The translations under genes were made by a program, and so were the position numbers. DNA of 64,000 bases from Chionoecetes opilio (Eukaryota > Arthropoda > Malacostraca > Decapoda > Majidae), in the NCBI GenBank assembly GCA_016584305.1, contig JACEEZ010005846.1, forward strand, positions 32,572 to 96,571, read 5' to 3'. Position 1 is the stretch's first letter. Every line of letters begins with the position of its first letter. Below the pieces are notes generated by a model, which saw only the letters and a list, made by a program, of their open reading frames with translations, was not told the origin of the DNA and did not search any database. Below are positions 9,650 to 18,566 of the stretch, piece by piece.

Positions 9650-10940
9650 TGCCTTCCACTGACACAACCCCCGCCTCCAGCCTCCCACACACCCTCTTAC
9701 AACCCGAAACAATCACTCCGCCCCCGTTCTTCCGGCCCCCGGTCATCGGCCCTAGTTTCGCCGGCCTTTTTAAAGGTTCAACCCCTAGTCATGCGGCCCC
9801 CCCCAGAGTGAGTGACGTGTCTGCGTTTTTTGAGCCCCTGAAAATGTGTACATTTTAAAAATTTAATCTAGTATTAAAACAAAAAATGTTGCCAGCTTCT
9901 ACTTTATTTTTATTTCAAATACAGATGAAAAAATTTTTATTTGTAAACATTAAAATCCCCCTGGATTTGATCCTGGTTATTTAGTACAATAAGTACGATT
10001 TAACCTGTAAAAAACGCATATATAGTGTATTTTTCCCCCCACCAGGGGGTCGATACCTGGGATGTTTGATGAACTGTTTTTAACCCTGTTTGTCTCGAAA
10101 AATCAAAAGCTTGGACGATATTTTTTTTTAAGATTAATTTTTTATTAATTTTTTTTTTTTACGGGGGGGCATATTTTTAATAGCTAAATTTATTTTAGCT
10201 ACTTTATTATTTTTTTTTTTTTTTTTTCTTGGACGAATATTTTTTTTTTTATATAACAGCATATAATAAAATTTTTGTGAAATGATAAGTAAATTTGTGA
10301 AAAAAACATCACTACTGCTGTGTCTGTGCCCCTGAAATGATAACAGTAGTTTTTAATTATCAGACGTATAATCTACCTTTCAGCGTTTTTTTTTGTTTGA
10401 TCTGCAAAAAAAAAATCCCGGTTTTTTAAATTTCACTTCTCGTTTTTTTTTTTGGGCGACGCCGACGGGGGGGAGGGGGGGCACCAGAAAAAATAAAAAA
10501 ACTAGATGGGGCGGGCCTTTGTGTAGGGCGCCCACTCGGGGTATTTTTTGGTAATTTTTTAAAAAACCTAATACTATATGTTCCTTATAGCCAAATCTAA
10601 AGTACTAGTGTTGGGTTTTTGGCAGTTGCAGAATAAACAATGTACTTTTCCCCCCAAACATAGCTTTTATATTTTATTGGCGGCCGGAGGACAGGGGGGG
10701 GAGGCCCGGAGTTGTCCGGGGGTAGGCCCCGGGGTGACCAGGGGGGGGGGTGGGTGACGGAGGGCGGAGAAACTAGGGGGGGCCGGAGTGGGCTTTTAAA
10801 AACCTAAACACAGCCTCCCATTACCAGTGAACATTTTTACTCATCCAAATATCCCCCCTTCAATTAATGGACATTTTTTGTCGGGCGCTTCCACATACCC
10901 TGACCCCACGGAATAAAGAAAAAGACCTATATTTTTTCAT
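9650..10940. other. Unassigned, low-complexity and G-run-rich
   Basis: AT-rich stretches alternate with long G and T runs (for example near 10470, 10690-10760). No gene, RNA or bounded repeat could be supported. Confidence 0.4.
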
Positions 10941-10944
10941 AGAA

Positions 10945-11445
10945 CCGAAAATTGGGGCCACACCAATTGGGGGGTTTGGTTTCTGTTTACCTTATTGGAA
11001 TCTAGGGGAAAAATTCTCTCTATAACTTCCGTCACAAATATTACTTTTGGAGAAAATGACAGTTGTTTATAGGGAGGCGAGAGGGACAAGTGTTTACGCC
11101 CCCCACACTCTTCTTCCTCTTGTGACCGCAGCCTCTGTTCTTCCCTTGGGGGCCCCGGGGGGCACTTTTTTAATGCAGATTTTTTGGCTTTAGTTAGGAG
11201 GTTTAAAAAGCGTGGGATTAGGTTTGTTAGGTAGATTTGTGAGTCTAAAGGTGGGGTTTGGTTTGTTTAATTTTTTTTATTTCCATTTTCCCCCTCCTTC
11301 CCATTAAAAACATTTTTTTCCAAAGTATGATTTGTGAGGAAAAGTCATAGAGAAAAGTTTCCTAGAATCCCCAAAAAGGAAACAGAAAACCCCCACTCCC
11401 AATTTGAGGCAATTTTGGTCCCAGTGTTTTTAAAATAATACCCTA
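10945..11445. mobile_element. Inverted-repeat element family E1, short (unoccupied) copy
   Basis: Left end near 10945-11060 and right end near 11310-11445 are inverted copies (gaatctaggggaaaaattct against aaaagtttcctagaatcccc). The interior, about 11090-11300, is the reverse complement of 29440-29610. Compared with the copy at 29290-30398 it lacks the inner 0.67-kb retroelement, so it shows the unoccupied structure. Confidence 0.65.
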
Positions 11446-11454
11446 AAAAATTTA

Positions 11455-11930
11455 TTTTTTTAGATCGCCGCCGGGAAGATGGTAGGAGGCGTGTTTTCCC
11501 AGGGTGTCTGGGCTAAAGATACGGCAATGCCCAAAAAAAGTCGTATTTTTTTGTTGGTATAGTACGGCGCCTATTCATAGCGTGATAAGACGATCGGGGA
11601 GCTTAATAGGGTGGTTAGGGGTTTTCAGTGGGAGTTAGCGATACAAGCACACACACACACCCCAAAATGATACACAGAAATACGGGGTTTTAAAAATGGG
11701 CTGCAGTCAGTTCGTAAAAAAAGTTTTTGTACACCAAAAAAATTGTTTTCGTGTTAATGAAAAAACCCTAGTCGTTTCGTACACTCAGCCAAAAATTGAA
11801 CTTGACTACTAGTTCGAAACGATACCAGATATGTACGAAAACACTCACAATCGGTGTACGAAAAAAAATAAAAAACTGGGTACGAAAACAACTTGTGTAC
11901 GAAACTCCCCGTCACCCTAATCATACACAG
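11455..11930 (+). repeat. Interspersed repeat R1, copy 2
   Basis: Same repeat as 4140-4640, including the cgtac-rich part at 11710-11900. It ends at cacag, where the (TTG)n tail of the retrotransposon begins. Confidence 0.75.
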
Positions 11931-11948
11931 TTGTTGTTGTTGTTGTTG
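11931..11948 (-). repeat. (CAA)n 3-prime tail of the non-LTR element
   Basis: Six TTG units on the plus strand, directly after the conserved 3-prime sequence shared with the copy at 54686-55260, whose tail is also (CAA)n. Simple-repeat tails are typical of I-type elements. Confidence 0.85.
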
Positions 11949-12114
11949 AAGGGCAGTGATGTCGAAGTCGACGATATTCGCCCTGGTGTACAGCCGTGAA
12001 GTAATCACAGTCTCGAGAGTTGATTAGTCTTCCTCAGGAAGGCACAGGTGAGGCGGATGACGGCGGGGGCGTTGTGATGGGTGGACGGCAGCGGCGGCCA
12101 GCAGGGTGGGCAGG

Positions 12115-12567
12115 TCAAAAGGTGGTGACGTTCAGGGCGATGAGTTGACCACGCAGAAGTTGTCGGTGGGAGTGGAAGCGAGGACACTGCAGCAGGAAGT
12201 GGTCAATGGACTCCGGGACGTTCCTGCACCAGGGGCAGTGCGGGTCGGGCGTGAGCTGCAGACGATGCAGGTGTGCCGTGAGTGTTGTGTGACCGATCCT
12301 CAGGCGGGTGAGGGCGACATCCAAGACGCGGGACGTTTGTCTTATCCATGGGTGCGGGGAAGAGTCTGTACGGTATTGACCCATGGAGGTGGCACGAAGG
12401 GCGTCGCCGAGCGACCTATCCCAGGCGGAGCGGCATTTTTTGGAGATTAGACGCTTGGCGGTGGAGAGCGGCAGCGGGAGGGGGGTGATGTTTACCTCCG
12501 AGAGTGCCATCTTGGCTGGCAGCACAGCAACCTCGTTGCCCCGGATGTTGCAGTGGGAAGGCACCAC
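12115..12567 (-). CDS. Non-LTR ORF2, RNase H end plus C-terminal zinc-type motif
   Basis: 150 residues. The start (VPSHCNIRGNEVA) is the last catalytic block of the RNase H domain, the form HxGIxGNExAD. Near residues 105-130 is HCPWCRNVPESIDHFLLQC, the Cys-x2-Cys-x8-His-x4-Cys-type motif at the C-terminus of many non-LTR ORF2 proteins. It overlaps the upstream RNase H frame, showing one frameshift between them. The product ends about 170 bases before the (CAA)n tail. Confidence 0.8.
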   Translation of the reverse strand: MVPSHCNIRGNEVAVLPAKMALSEVNITPLPLPLSTAKRLISKKCRSAWDRSLGDALRATSMGQYRTDSSPHPWIRQTSRVLDVALTRLRIGHTTLTAHLHRLQLTPDPHCPWCRNVPESIDHFLLQCPRFHSHRQLLRGQLIALNVTTF

Positions 12568-13220
12568 TGCAGGGTGATCTTCCAGCCCACTGACGTGAGG
12601 GAGAGGAGTAGCCGTTGAAGGGTGTGTGCGAGGACAGTGGAGGATGCCGGGCGACGGGAGAGGAGGAGATGGAGGGAGGAGAGAGAGTCCGTGTAGATCA
12701 CAGCCCTGGTACTGGTGTAGGTGGTGTTGAGGTAAGCCAGGGCCTGGCGGATGGCGAAAAGCTCCGCCGTCAGGACGTCAGCCTCAGGAGGCAGCCTCCA
12801 TGTCTTACAGAGGTTAGAGCGGGGATCGTAGATGGCAGCGCCAGTAGAAGGAAGGGTGGGGGAGTGGGAGCCGTCAGTGTAGACCTTGAGGTGATGGTGG
12901 TAGAGGGACAGGTCCAGTTCTCTGAAGAGTGTTGCTGCCACGATGCCAGCTGAGTGTTTGGGAGGAAGGTCAGGATATGCAGGGCAACCATATGAGAAAT
13001 GTCGTGCCAGGGTGGGGACTGGGGAGTGTGGGCTGGTGGGTTGTAAGAGGGGTGGAGGCAGGTGCAGCACTGAGTGGGCCAGCAGTGCACGGATTATTAG
13101 AGGCTGACGTGCTCCAGGAAGCCAGACTGGGATGTGATGATCTACACCAGAGGTGGCATAGAGTGCGGCGAGGGGGTGGGTTGGTGGCAGGGTCATGATG
13201 TGGTGGTAGTGTTGGCACAT
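12492..13220 (-). CDS. Non-LTR ORF2, RNase H domain
   Basis: 242 residues. The RNase H1 core is visible: KVYTDGS (first Asp), then ADVLTAELFAIRQAL (catalytic Glu) and RAVIYTDSLSSL (second Asp). The final His block lies in the overlapping frame at 12115-12567. This domain degrades RNA of the RNA-DNA hybrid made during target-primed reverse transcription. The residues before it link to RT. Its first half is duplicated at 13235-13680. Confidence 0.85.
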   Translation of the reverse strand: MCQHYHHIMTLPPTHPLAALYATSGVDHHIPVWLPGARQPLIIRALLAHSVLHLPPPLLQPTSPHSPVPTLARHFSYGCPAYPDLPPKHSAGIVAATLFRELDLSLYHHHLKVYTDGSHSPTLPSTGAAIYDPRSNLCKTWRLPPEADVLTAELFAIRQALAYLNTTYTSTRAVIYTDSLSSLHLLLSRRPASSTVLAHTLQRLLLSLTSVGWKITLQWCLPTATSGATRLLCCQPRWHSRR

Positions 13221-13234
13221 GGACCGTTCNGTAG

Positions 13235-13680
13235 CTAGGACGCAGCCTCAATCGTCTCGAGGTTAGACGGGGATCGTAGATGGCAGCGCAGTAGAAGGAA
13301 GGGTGGGGGAGTGGAGCCGTCAGTGTAGACCTTGAGGTGATGGTGGTAGAGGAAGGTCCGTTCTCTGAAGAGTGTTGCTGCCACGATGCCAGCTGAGTGT
13401 TTGGGAGGAAGGTCAGGGATATGCAGGGCAACCATATGAGAAATGTCGTGCCAGGGTGGGACGGGGGAGTGTAGGCTGGTGGGTTGTAGAGGGGGGTGGA
13501 GGCAGGTGCAGCACAGAGTGGGCCAGCAGTGCACGGACTATTAGAGGCTGACGTGCTCCAGGAAGCCAGACTGGGGTGTGATGATCTACACCAGAGGTGG
13601 CATAGAGTGCGGCGAGGGGGTGGGTTGGTGGCAGGGACATGATGTGGTGGTATTGTTGGCACAGGACCGCTCTCTTGTGC
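13235..13680 (-). repeat. Duplicate of 12814-13225 inside the retrotransposon
   Basis: Sequence from about 13260 to 13680 repeats 12814-13225 almost exactly, offset by about 445 bases, with an N at 13230 between the copies. The duplicated part covers the RT/RNase H linker and the start of RNase H. The N suggests a joining artefact rather than a biological tandem duplication. Confidence 0.8.
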
Positions 13681-14366
13681 ACCTGCAGTGGGGGGATTCC
13701 GCTCTCCGCGTGAAGGGCGATGACTGGGGAGGATCTCATTGCCCCCATGGATATCCTCAGGGCTGCATTTTGCAGAATGTCCAGCTTTCTGATGGTAGAA
13801 GGCGCTGCCGAGCCATAGATGCTGCTGCCGTATGATAACTTAGACCTGATTGCCGCCTGGTAGTACATTAATAGGAGGTCACGACTGGCCCCCCAGCGGA
13901 CACCAGCCACCCTCTTCATAATGTCGAGGCGCCTGTTACAAGTAGCGCGGAGGTGTTCAATGTGTGGAGACCAGGTAAGCCGAGGCCCATCTAACCGCAT
14001 ACCAAGGAATGTGTGTGTCCTGGAGTAGGGAACTGGGGAGCCACTAATGCTGACTGTTGGTGGAGAGTGGACAGGCTTGAGTGTGAAGCACATGAGGGTG
14101 CTCTTAGATGCATTGACAGAAAGACCCCAAGCCTTTACCCAGTTAGCCAAAGCAGAGGCTGCTTCCTGTAGGTGTGTTTGTGCCTGGATCTGAGTGCTGG
14201 CCCGGCTGATGATGGTAATATCATCAGCATAAATAAGGAGGTGGGAGTGGGGAGGGATGTGAAGGTCGGGAGAGCAAGGCGTTGAAGAGGACAGGGCTAA
14301 GGATGGATCCCTGCGGCACTCCTCTCCGTATAGATTGTGACGGAGAGGTGGAGGCACCCACAGCAA
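13413..14366 (-). CDS. Non-LTR ORF2, RT palm (YADD) to thumb
   Basis: 317 residues. Contains LLIYADDITIIS, the catalytic YADD box of the polymerase palm, followed by ALANWVKAWGLSVNASKS (motif D region) and HTFLGMRLD (motif E). The thumb follows, with LSYGSSIYGSAAPSTIRKLD, the usual Y-G-x-x-x-Y block. It overlaps the upstream frame at 14224-14655, showing one frameshift just before YADD. The terminal part runs into the duplicated region. Confidence 0.87.
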   Translation of the reverse strand: MLWVPPPLRHNLYGEECRRDPSLALSSSTPCSPDLHIPPHSHLLIYADDITIISRASTQIQAQTHLQEAASALANWVKAWGLSVNASKSTLMCFTLKPVHSPPTVSISGSPVPYSRTHTFLGMRLDGPRLTWSPHIEHLRATCNRRLDIMKRVAGVRWGASRDLLLMYYQAAIRSKLSYGSSIYGSAAPSTIRKLDILQNAALRISMGAMRSSPVIALHAESGIPPLQVHKRAVLCQQYHHIMSLPPTHPLAALYATSGVDHHTPVWLPGARQPLIVRALLAHSVLHLPPPPSTTHQPTLPRPTLARHFSYGCPAYP

Positions 14367-14655
14367 CGCGGAAAGTTCTCCCAGACAAGAAATTCTGCAA
14401 CCAGGCGAGGGTGGGCCCCGTGATGTGCATGGTAGCTAATTTTCGTAGGATGCCGTCATGGGAGGCAGAATCGAATGCCCCTTCCAAGTCTATGAAGAGC
14501 GAGGTCATGACCTCCCTTCCCCGGTAGGTGTCGCAGATGTGATATTCTAGTTGCGCCAGGACATCTAGGGTGCTCCTGCGGGGCCTGAAGCCACATTGCT
14601 CTTCTTGTAGGAGATGACCATCCTCTAGCCACCAGGCAAGGCGAGTGGCCACCAA
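14224..14655 (-). CDS. Non-LTR ORF2, RT fingers/palm core
   Basis: 143 residues holding EEQCGFRPRRSTLDVLAQ (motif 2a/A-preceding block), SLFIDLEGAFDSASHDGIL (motif A with the first catalytic Asp) and RRGVPQGSILSPVLFN (motif B). All key residues are present. The YADD box follows in the next frame. Confidence 0.88.
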   Translation of the reverse strand: MVATRLAWWLEDGHLLQEEQCGFRPRRSTLDVLAQLEYHICDTYRGREVMTSLFIDLEGAFDSASHDGILRKLATMHITGPTLAWLQNFLSGRTFRVAVGASTSPSQSIRRGVPQGSILSPVLFNALLSRPSHPSPLPPPYLC

Positions 14656-14676
14656 CCGCTCCAGGAGTTTTCCGAA

Positions 14677-15255
14677 TCAGGAGAGGAGGGCTATAGGGCG
14701 GTATGCGGATGGAAGTGTGGGGTCCTTACCAGGCTTGGGTAGAGGGAGCAGAGTGGAGGATTTCCAGCAAGTGGGGTATATGCCCTGAAGCCAACTGGTG
14801 TTGAAAAGGGATAGTGTGACGGCCTTCAAGGGAGGTGTTAGATGAAGCAGGAATTCATATGGAATGTTATCCTGGCCTGCAGTTTTCCCAGGCTTCAAGG
14901 TGGAAAAGGCCTGATCAAGCTCCTCAGTTGTGAAAGGTCTAACGAGGTCGGGGACACCTGGGGAGGCAATGGCATCAAGAATTTCAGCACGGATGATAGG
15001 GGATGAAGGTAGAGAGGGGCAGAGATCAATCTTGCCATGGTAGAGAGAAGCGAGCAAAGCAGCTTTCTGTGGGTCATCCTGGAGGGGGTTGGCCCCATCC
15101 TTGAGGGGCAGTGGGAGGCGGCGTTTGGTGCCTTCCATCGAGTGGAAAAAATTCCACGTACGCTTGGTGGTGGAAGATGGAGAGAGGGAAGCGCAGTGGG
15201 TGCCCCATGCCTTCCTCGGGGCAAGGAGGATGGTCCCCGGCACATATGGCATCAA
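14677..15255 (-). CDS. Non-LTR ORF2, N-terminal RT region
   Basis: 192 residues. Includes TLKPGKTAGQDNIPYEFL (the K-x-AxGxDxI block that opens the RT domain), WKSSTLLPLPKPGKD and AYRPIALLS. It is the direct N-terminal continuation of the RT core, separated by one frameshift near 14660-14680. Upstream lies the linker from the endonuclease. Confidence 0.85.
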   Translation of the reverse strand: MMPYVPGTILLAPRKAWGTHCASLSPSSTTKRTWNFFHSMEGTKRRLPLPLKDGANPLQDDPQKAALLASLYHGKIDLCPSLPSSPIIRAEILDAIASPGVPDLVRPFTTEELDQAFSTLKPGKTAGQDNIPYEFLLHLTPPLKAVTLSLFNTSWLQGIYPTCWKSSTLLPLPKPGKDPTLPSAYRPIALLS

Positions 15256-16450
15256 GCCGGTGGTTTTCCCAAGCTGAAATGTAGCCTACGACGCCACTGG
15301 TTCACGCCCTCCTCGGGCCCTTTAAACTGCCTGGGCGCATTCCCGCTCCACCAGGTTTTCCCGGGGGCGAGGGGCGCGACGTGTGGACACGGGGGAAAGC
15401 CGTTCCAGCGTCTTCCGGGAAAGGGGAGAAGGAGCGGCAGCTTCATCCAGGGGAAGAGAGGAATATTCGGCGGGTCTTGAAGTGCCTCCTCGAAGAGTTT
15501 GCCACCGGAAGGAGTAAATTTCCCCAACGGGAAGCATCCGGGGTGAGGCCTGGCAGTGACGGGGGGGAAAGGAGGAAGGGGGGAAGGGGGTCCTCCCATG
15601 AAAGGGCCTGGGACGGTCACTCCCTGAAGGCGGGCCCCCAAGAAATAGATCAGCAGTGCCGGGCCCCATGTGAGGATGGTAACGGGGGGGCAGCCCCGGG
15701 GGTGATAAAAGGGACGGGAGGCGAGTCAAGGATGACTTGGAATAATCCTTCCGGGGGTTTTTGGTGAGGTGGAAGGGGGGTCGGTTTCCCAACATTGTGG
15801 GGGCATTAAAGTCACCCTTACGACAACGGGCGGAGGAAGTAGTGAAAAGTAGTACTCAATTTTCTTGATAGGGGGCCCCGTCGCGTGTAGCAGACTCCCC
15901 AGGGAGACCCAGCCCCTGCTCTGTGGCAATCCTGGCCGCGACCACTTCTAGACGTCCTCGTGCCAGTTTGGGGGGGGAAAGGGAAGAGGGTTAAGAGGTC
16001 GGGAATGCCAGGAGGACACCCCCCCCGCCCCCTTTTGGGGTCTGTATTTCTGAAGAGGGTATATCCGGGCAGGTTGAAGAGAGGTGGGGGGGAAGCCCTT
16101 CCCCCACACAGCCCTACCCTAAGGGGAAATGTGCCCTCCCAGGTAGGTTTTTAAGCTCGTGTTCTTTCTTGGGGGGATTGGCTTCCATTGGAAAAGGAGG
16201 GGCATTACTGGGGAAGACAGAGAGAACGGAGGAGAGACGGGCCCAAAAGACGGGCTAGTATGGCAGGGATTGACTCACCCTGTTGGTGGAGGTTAAGGCT
16301 TCCATGGGGAGGGAAAAATATTGGGAAAAGAATTATGTCTCGGTTCGTGATGGGCCGGGGGGGGAGGGGCTGGGAAAAGAAGGGTGGGTTTGGGGGTGGG
16401 TTTGGGAGGCGTTGCGTCCGAGGCGCCGCGGTGGGTAAGGACAGGTGGGG
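15256..16450 (-). pseudogene. Non-LTR ORF2, AP-like endonuclease, frame-broken
   Basis: Minus-strand frames in this interval carry remnants of an exonuclease/endonuclease/phosphatase fold. Near 15780-15830 is a decayed GDFNAHN block (seen as VTLMPPQCWETD / AHN-like in adjacent frames) followed by TPGRI, and further on a region in the place of the SDH block. Several G and C runs (15540-15590, 16010-16030, 16350-16400) break the frame. Assignment rests on position between ORF1 and RT plus these partial motifs. Confidence 0.55.
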
Positions 16451-16542
16451 CATTTTCCCCCAGAGAGGGAGGACGGCGGGGGGTGAATGTCCACATCAAA
16501 CGTGGAGTGGTGAGGGGCCCTGTGGGGGGGAGAGGCAGGCCT

Positions 16543-17066
16543 CTATCCGATGTCACGGGGGCAGCCGGCTTGCTGGGGCCTTTTCGAGGGGGCCTGGGCC
16601 TCGGGGACGGGTCGATGAAAGGAGGAGAGGAGTCGTCGTGGGGTCCGGTCTTCATCCTCGGGTTGGGGGGGTTCGTACACTGTACCGTTTTTTTCCCGGG
16701 TGATGGAGGGGTAGGAAATAGGGGGGACCGCCCGGATGGTGGTGCAGCTGTAGGGGATGGATCCCAAGGGGGGGACGAGGGGCGGCCCGAATTTTGGGAA
16801 TGGGAGGAGTCGCAGCTGCCTGTTTATCTCAGAAAGGGATGTTCCTTTCTGGACCAGCAAGCTGTAAAGCTGCTGAGCCTCGCTGTTATAGGGGCAGTAG
16901 GGTGACCTGGGGCCATGGTGCCCGCCACACTGAAAGCAATGGAATGGCTTGTCGCAGTCAGCTTTAGATCCATGTTGCGGATGGGGGCCACTGCAGCGGG
17001 AACAGCGTACATAGGAGCGGCAGGTGTTGGGGTCAAAGGGGGAGTATGGGCAAACACTAGAATTAT
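16543..17066 (-). CDS. Non-LTR ORF1 (gag-like) with CCHC zinc knuckles, partial
   Basis: About 180 residues. Near residues 20-65 is a cysteine/histidine cluster: CSRCSGPHPQHGSKADC, then FHCFQCGGHHGPRSPYC, matching the paired CCHC knuckles of Jockey/I-type ORF1 nucleic-acid-binding proteins. The C-terminal part is Pro-rich. ORF1 proteins package element RNA for target-primed insertion. Its N-terminal RNA-binding half is missing, so the element is 5-prime truncated here or its start is beyond the breakpoint near 17066. Confidence 0.75.
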
Positions 17067-17069
17067 ACC

Positions 17070-17277
17070 TAACTTCCTTCCACACCCATCACCAAAATTC
17101 CATAAAACCTCCAAAATCCCACAAAAAACCCGATAATTCCCACAGAAACCCACCAAAATACCCCGAAATATGGAGCTACAAACACGTCTTTACATAACCC
17201 TTAATAGACCCTTAATTAAAGGTGACACAAGGTTAACTACGCGCTATAAAGGTGTGGGAGTGTATGATAGTACTCAC
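17070..17277 (-). other. Intron-side flank of repeated exon X, copy 1
   Basis: Highly similar to 30620-30799 and 53630-53826. Shared blocks include ccaccaaaat, atggagctacaaacac and gcgctataaaggtgtgggag. Downstream of the splice donor on the minus strand. Confidence 0.75.
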
Positions 17278-17820
17278 TCGTTAGGTATTGTGGTGTCTTC
17301 GATGATAACTACGTCGTCATCGTCCGAATTGTAACTATTGCATAAAATATAAACAAGGGATGCGTAACTTTAGTTATGAGAGGAGATTGAAGTTATTAAA
17401 ATTACACTCACTCGAGAGACGCAGAGTAAGGGGCGATCTGATAGAAGTTTTTAAGTGGATAAAGGGATTTAATAAAGGAGAGGTAGGAAAAGTTCTTACG
17501 GCTTTTAACCAGGGTAGAACAAGAAGTAACGGATTCAAGCTGGAAAAGCGTAGATTTAGAAAGGAAATAGGGAAAAACTGGTTCACAAATAGGGTGGTGA
17601 ATGAGTGGAATGGTCTCAGTAGACAGGTAGTTAGTGCGGAGTCATTAGGGAGCTTTAAAGGGGAACTGGATAAGTTCATGGATGGGGATGAAAGGTGGAT
17701 GTAGGTAGTGTTAGGTGACAGGAACTACCACGTGTAGGCCTCGCGGCCTCTTGTAGCTTCCTTATTTTCTTATGTTCTTATGTTCTTATTGTCCACATCC
17801 ATTTGTTGTGGGTCGGCCAT
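17278..17820 (-). CDS. Repeated acidic first exon X, copy 1, split by a CR1 insertion
   Basis: On the minus strand an ATG at 17820-17818 opens [11 protein letters not shown], and the frame resumes beyond the CR1 insert with [15 protein letters not shown], ending at 17278 before GTGAGTAC, a textbook 5-prime splice donor. The coding text is intact on both sides of the insert. The block VVIIED preceded by four Asp has the form of a SUMO-interaction motif; this is inference from pattern. The same exon with flanks occurs at 30800 and 53827. Upstream is a (CT/GACA)n tract. The rest of the gene is not visible. Confidence 0.6.
17341..17786 (+). mobile_element. CR1 non-LTR element, 5-prime-truncated 3-prime end
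   Basis: Inserted in exon X. It carries the C-terminal part of CR1 ORF2 and a 3-prime end finishing in repeats of the 8-mer TTCTTATG, the hallmark CR1 tail. A short TATTG repeat borders the insert. Nearly identical to 60345-60800. Confidence 0.88.
17360..17704 (+). CDS. CR1 ORF2 C-terminal fragment
   Basis: 114 residues starting [19 protein letters not shown], followed by [17 protein letters not shown] and ending [17 protein letters not shown]...[10 protein letters not shown]. This is the conserved C-terminal domain of CR1 proteins, downstream of RT. It is in one frame to a natural stop, with RT itself missing because of 5-prime truncation. Confidence 0.88.
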   Translation: MRNFSYERRLKLLKLHSLERRRVRGDLIEVFKWIKGFNKGEVGKVLTAFNQGRTRSNGFKLEKRRFRKEIGKNWFTNRVVNEWNGLSRQVVSAESLGSFKGELDKFMDGDERWM

Positions 17821-17864
17821 CTCGGTGGCTGTGGGAAGGCGCGAGCACGAGCACGAGTTGCGAC

Positions 17865-17890
17865 TTTCTCTGTCTGTCTGTCTGTCTCTC

Positions 17891-17931
<41 letters not shown>

Positions 17932-18454
17932 GCCTGTCTGTCTGTCTGTGTCTGTCTATTTCTCTTTTTCTTTCTGTCTGTCTGTCTCTCTCGAACTCTC
18001 TGTCTGTCGGTCTGTCTGTCTCTGTCTGTCTCTCTCTGTCTGTCTGTCTGTTTCTGTCTGTCTGTCTCTCTCTGTCTGTCTGTCTCTTTCTCTCTCTGTC
18101 TGTCTGTATGTCTCTCTCTGTCTGTCTGTCTGTCTGTCTCTCCCTCTGTCTGTCTGTCTCTCTCTGTCTGTCTCTCTCTCTGTCTGTCTCTTTCTCTGTC
18201 TGTCTGTCTGTCTCTCCCTCTCTGTCTGTCTGTCTCTCTCTGTCTCTCTGTCTGTCTTTTTCTCTGTCTGTCTGTCTGTCTCTCCCTCTGTCTGTCTGTC
18301 TCTCTCTCTGTCTGTCTGTCTTTCTCTTTCTCTGTCTGTCTGTCTGTCTCTCCCTCTCTGTCTGTCTGTCTCTCTCTGTCTGTCTGTCTATCTCTTTCTC
18401 TCTGTCTGTCTGTCGATCTCGCCCTCTCTGTCTGTCTGTCTCTCTCTGTCTATC

Positions 18455-18487
<33 letters not shown>

Positions 18488-18566
18488 GTCTGTCTGTCTG
18501 TCTCCCTCTCGATCTGTCTGTCTGTCTGTCATTCCCTCTCTGTCTGTCTGTCTGTCTCTCCCTCTT
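17865..18566 (+). repeat. (TCTG)n/(TCTC)n microsatellite
   Basis: About 700 bases of tctg and tctc units with rare interruptions. All long open frames across it (both strands) are repeat-encoded Leu/Ser/Val/Cys or Arg/Gln/Thr/Asp products. Confidence 0.95.

Larger units (their letters stand above)
11931..17066 (-). mobile_element. Non-LTR retrotransposon with RNase H (I/LOA-like group), near full length
   Basis: Read on the minus strand the element runs ORF1 (16543-17066), endonuclease (15256-16450), RT (13413-15255), RNase H (12492-13220), a C-terminal zinc-type motif (12115-12567) and a short 3-prime UTR ending in a (CAA)n tail at 11931-11948. An RNase H domain after RT and a CCHC ORF1 place it in the I superfamily in the broad sense; the exact clade is not decidable by eye. 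Both ORFs are broken by several frameshifts, and one internal stretch is duplicated around an N at 13230. A 5-prime-truncated, cleaner copy of its 3-prime end is at 54686-55260. The right boundary is where it meets the repeat holding the small exon, near 17066. Confidence 0.85.

Noticed and set aside
12000..13662. Plus-strand frames across the retrotransposon (for example 12106-12450, 12615-12953)
   Set aside because: Shadows of the minus-strand RT/RNase H frames in GC-rich sequence.
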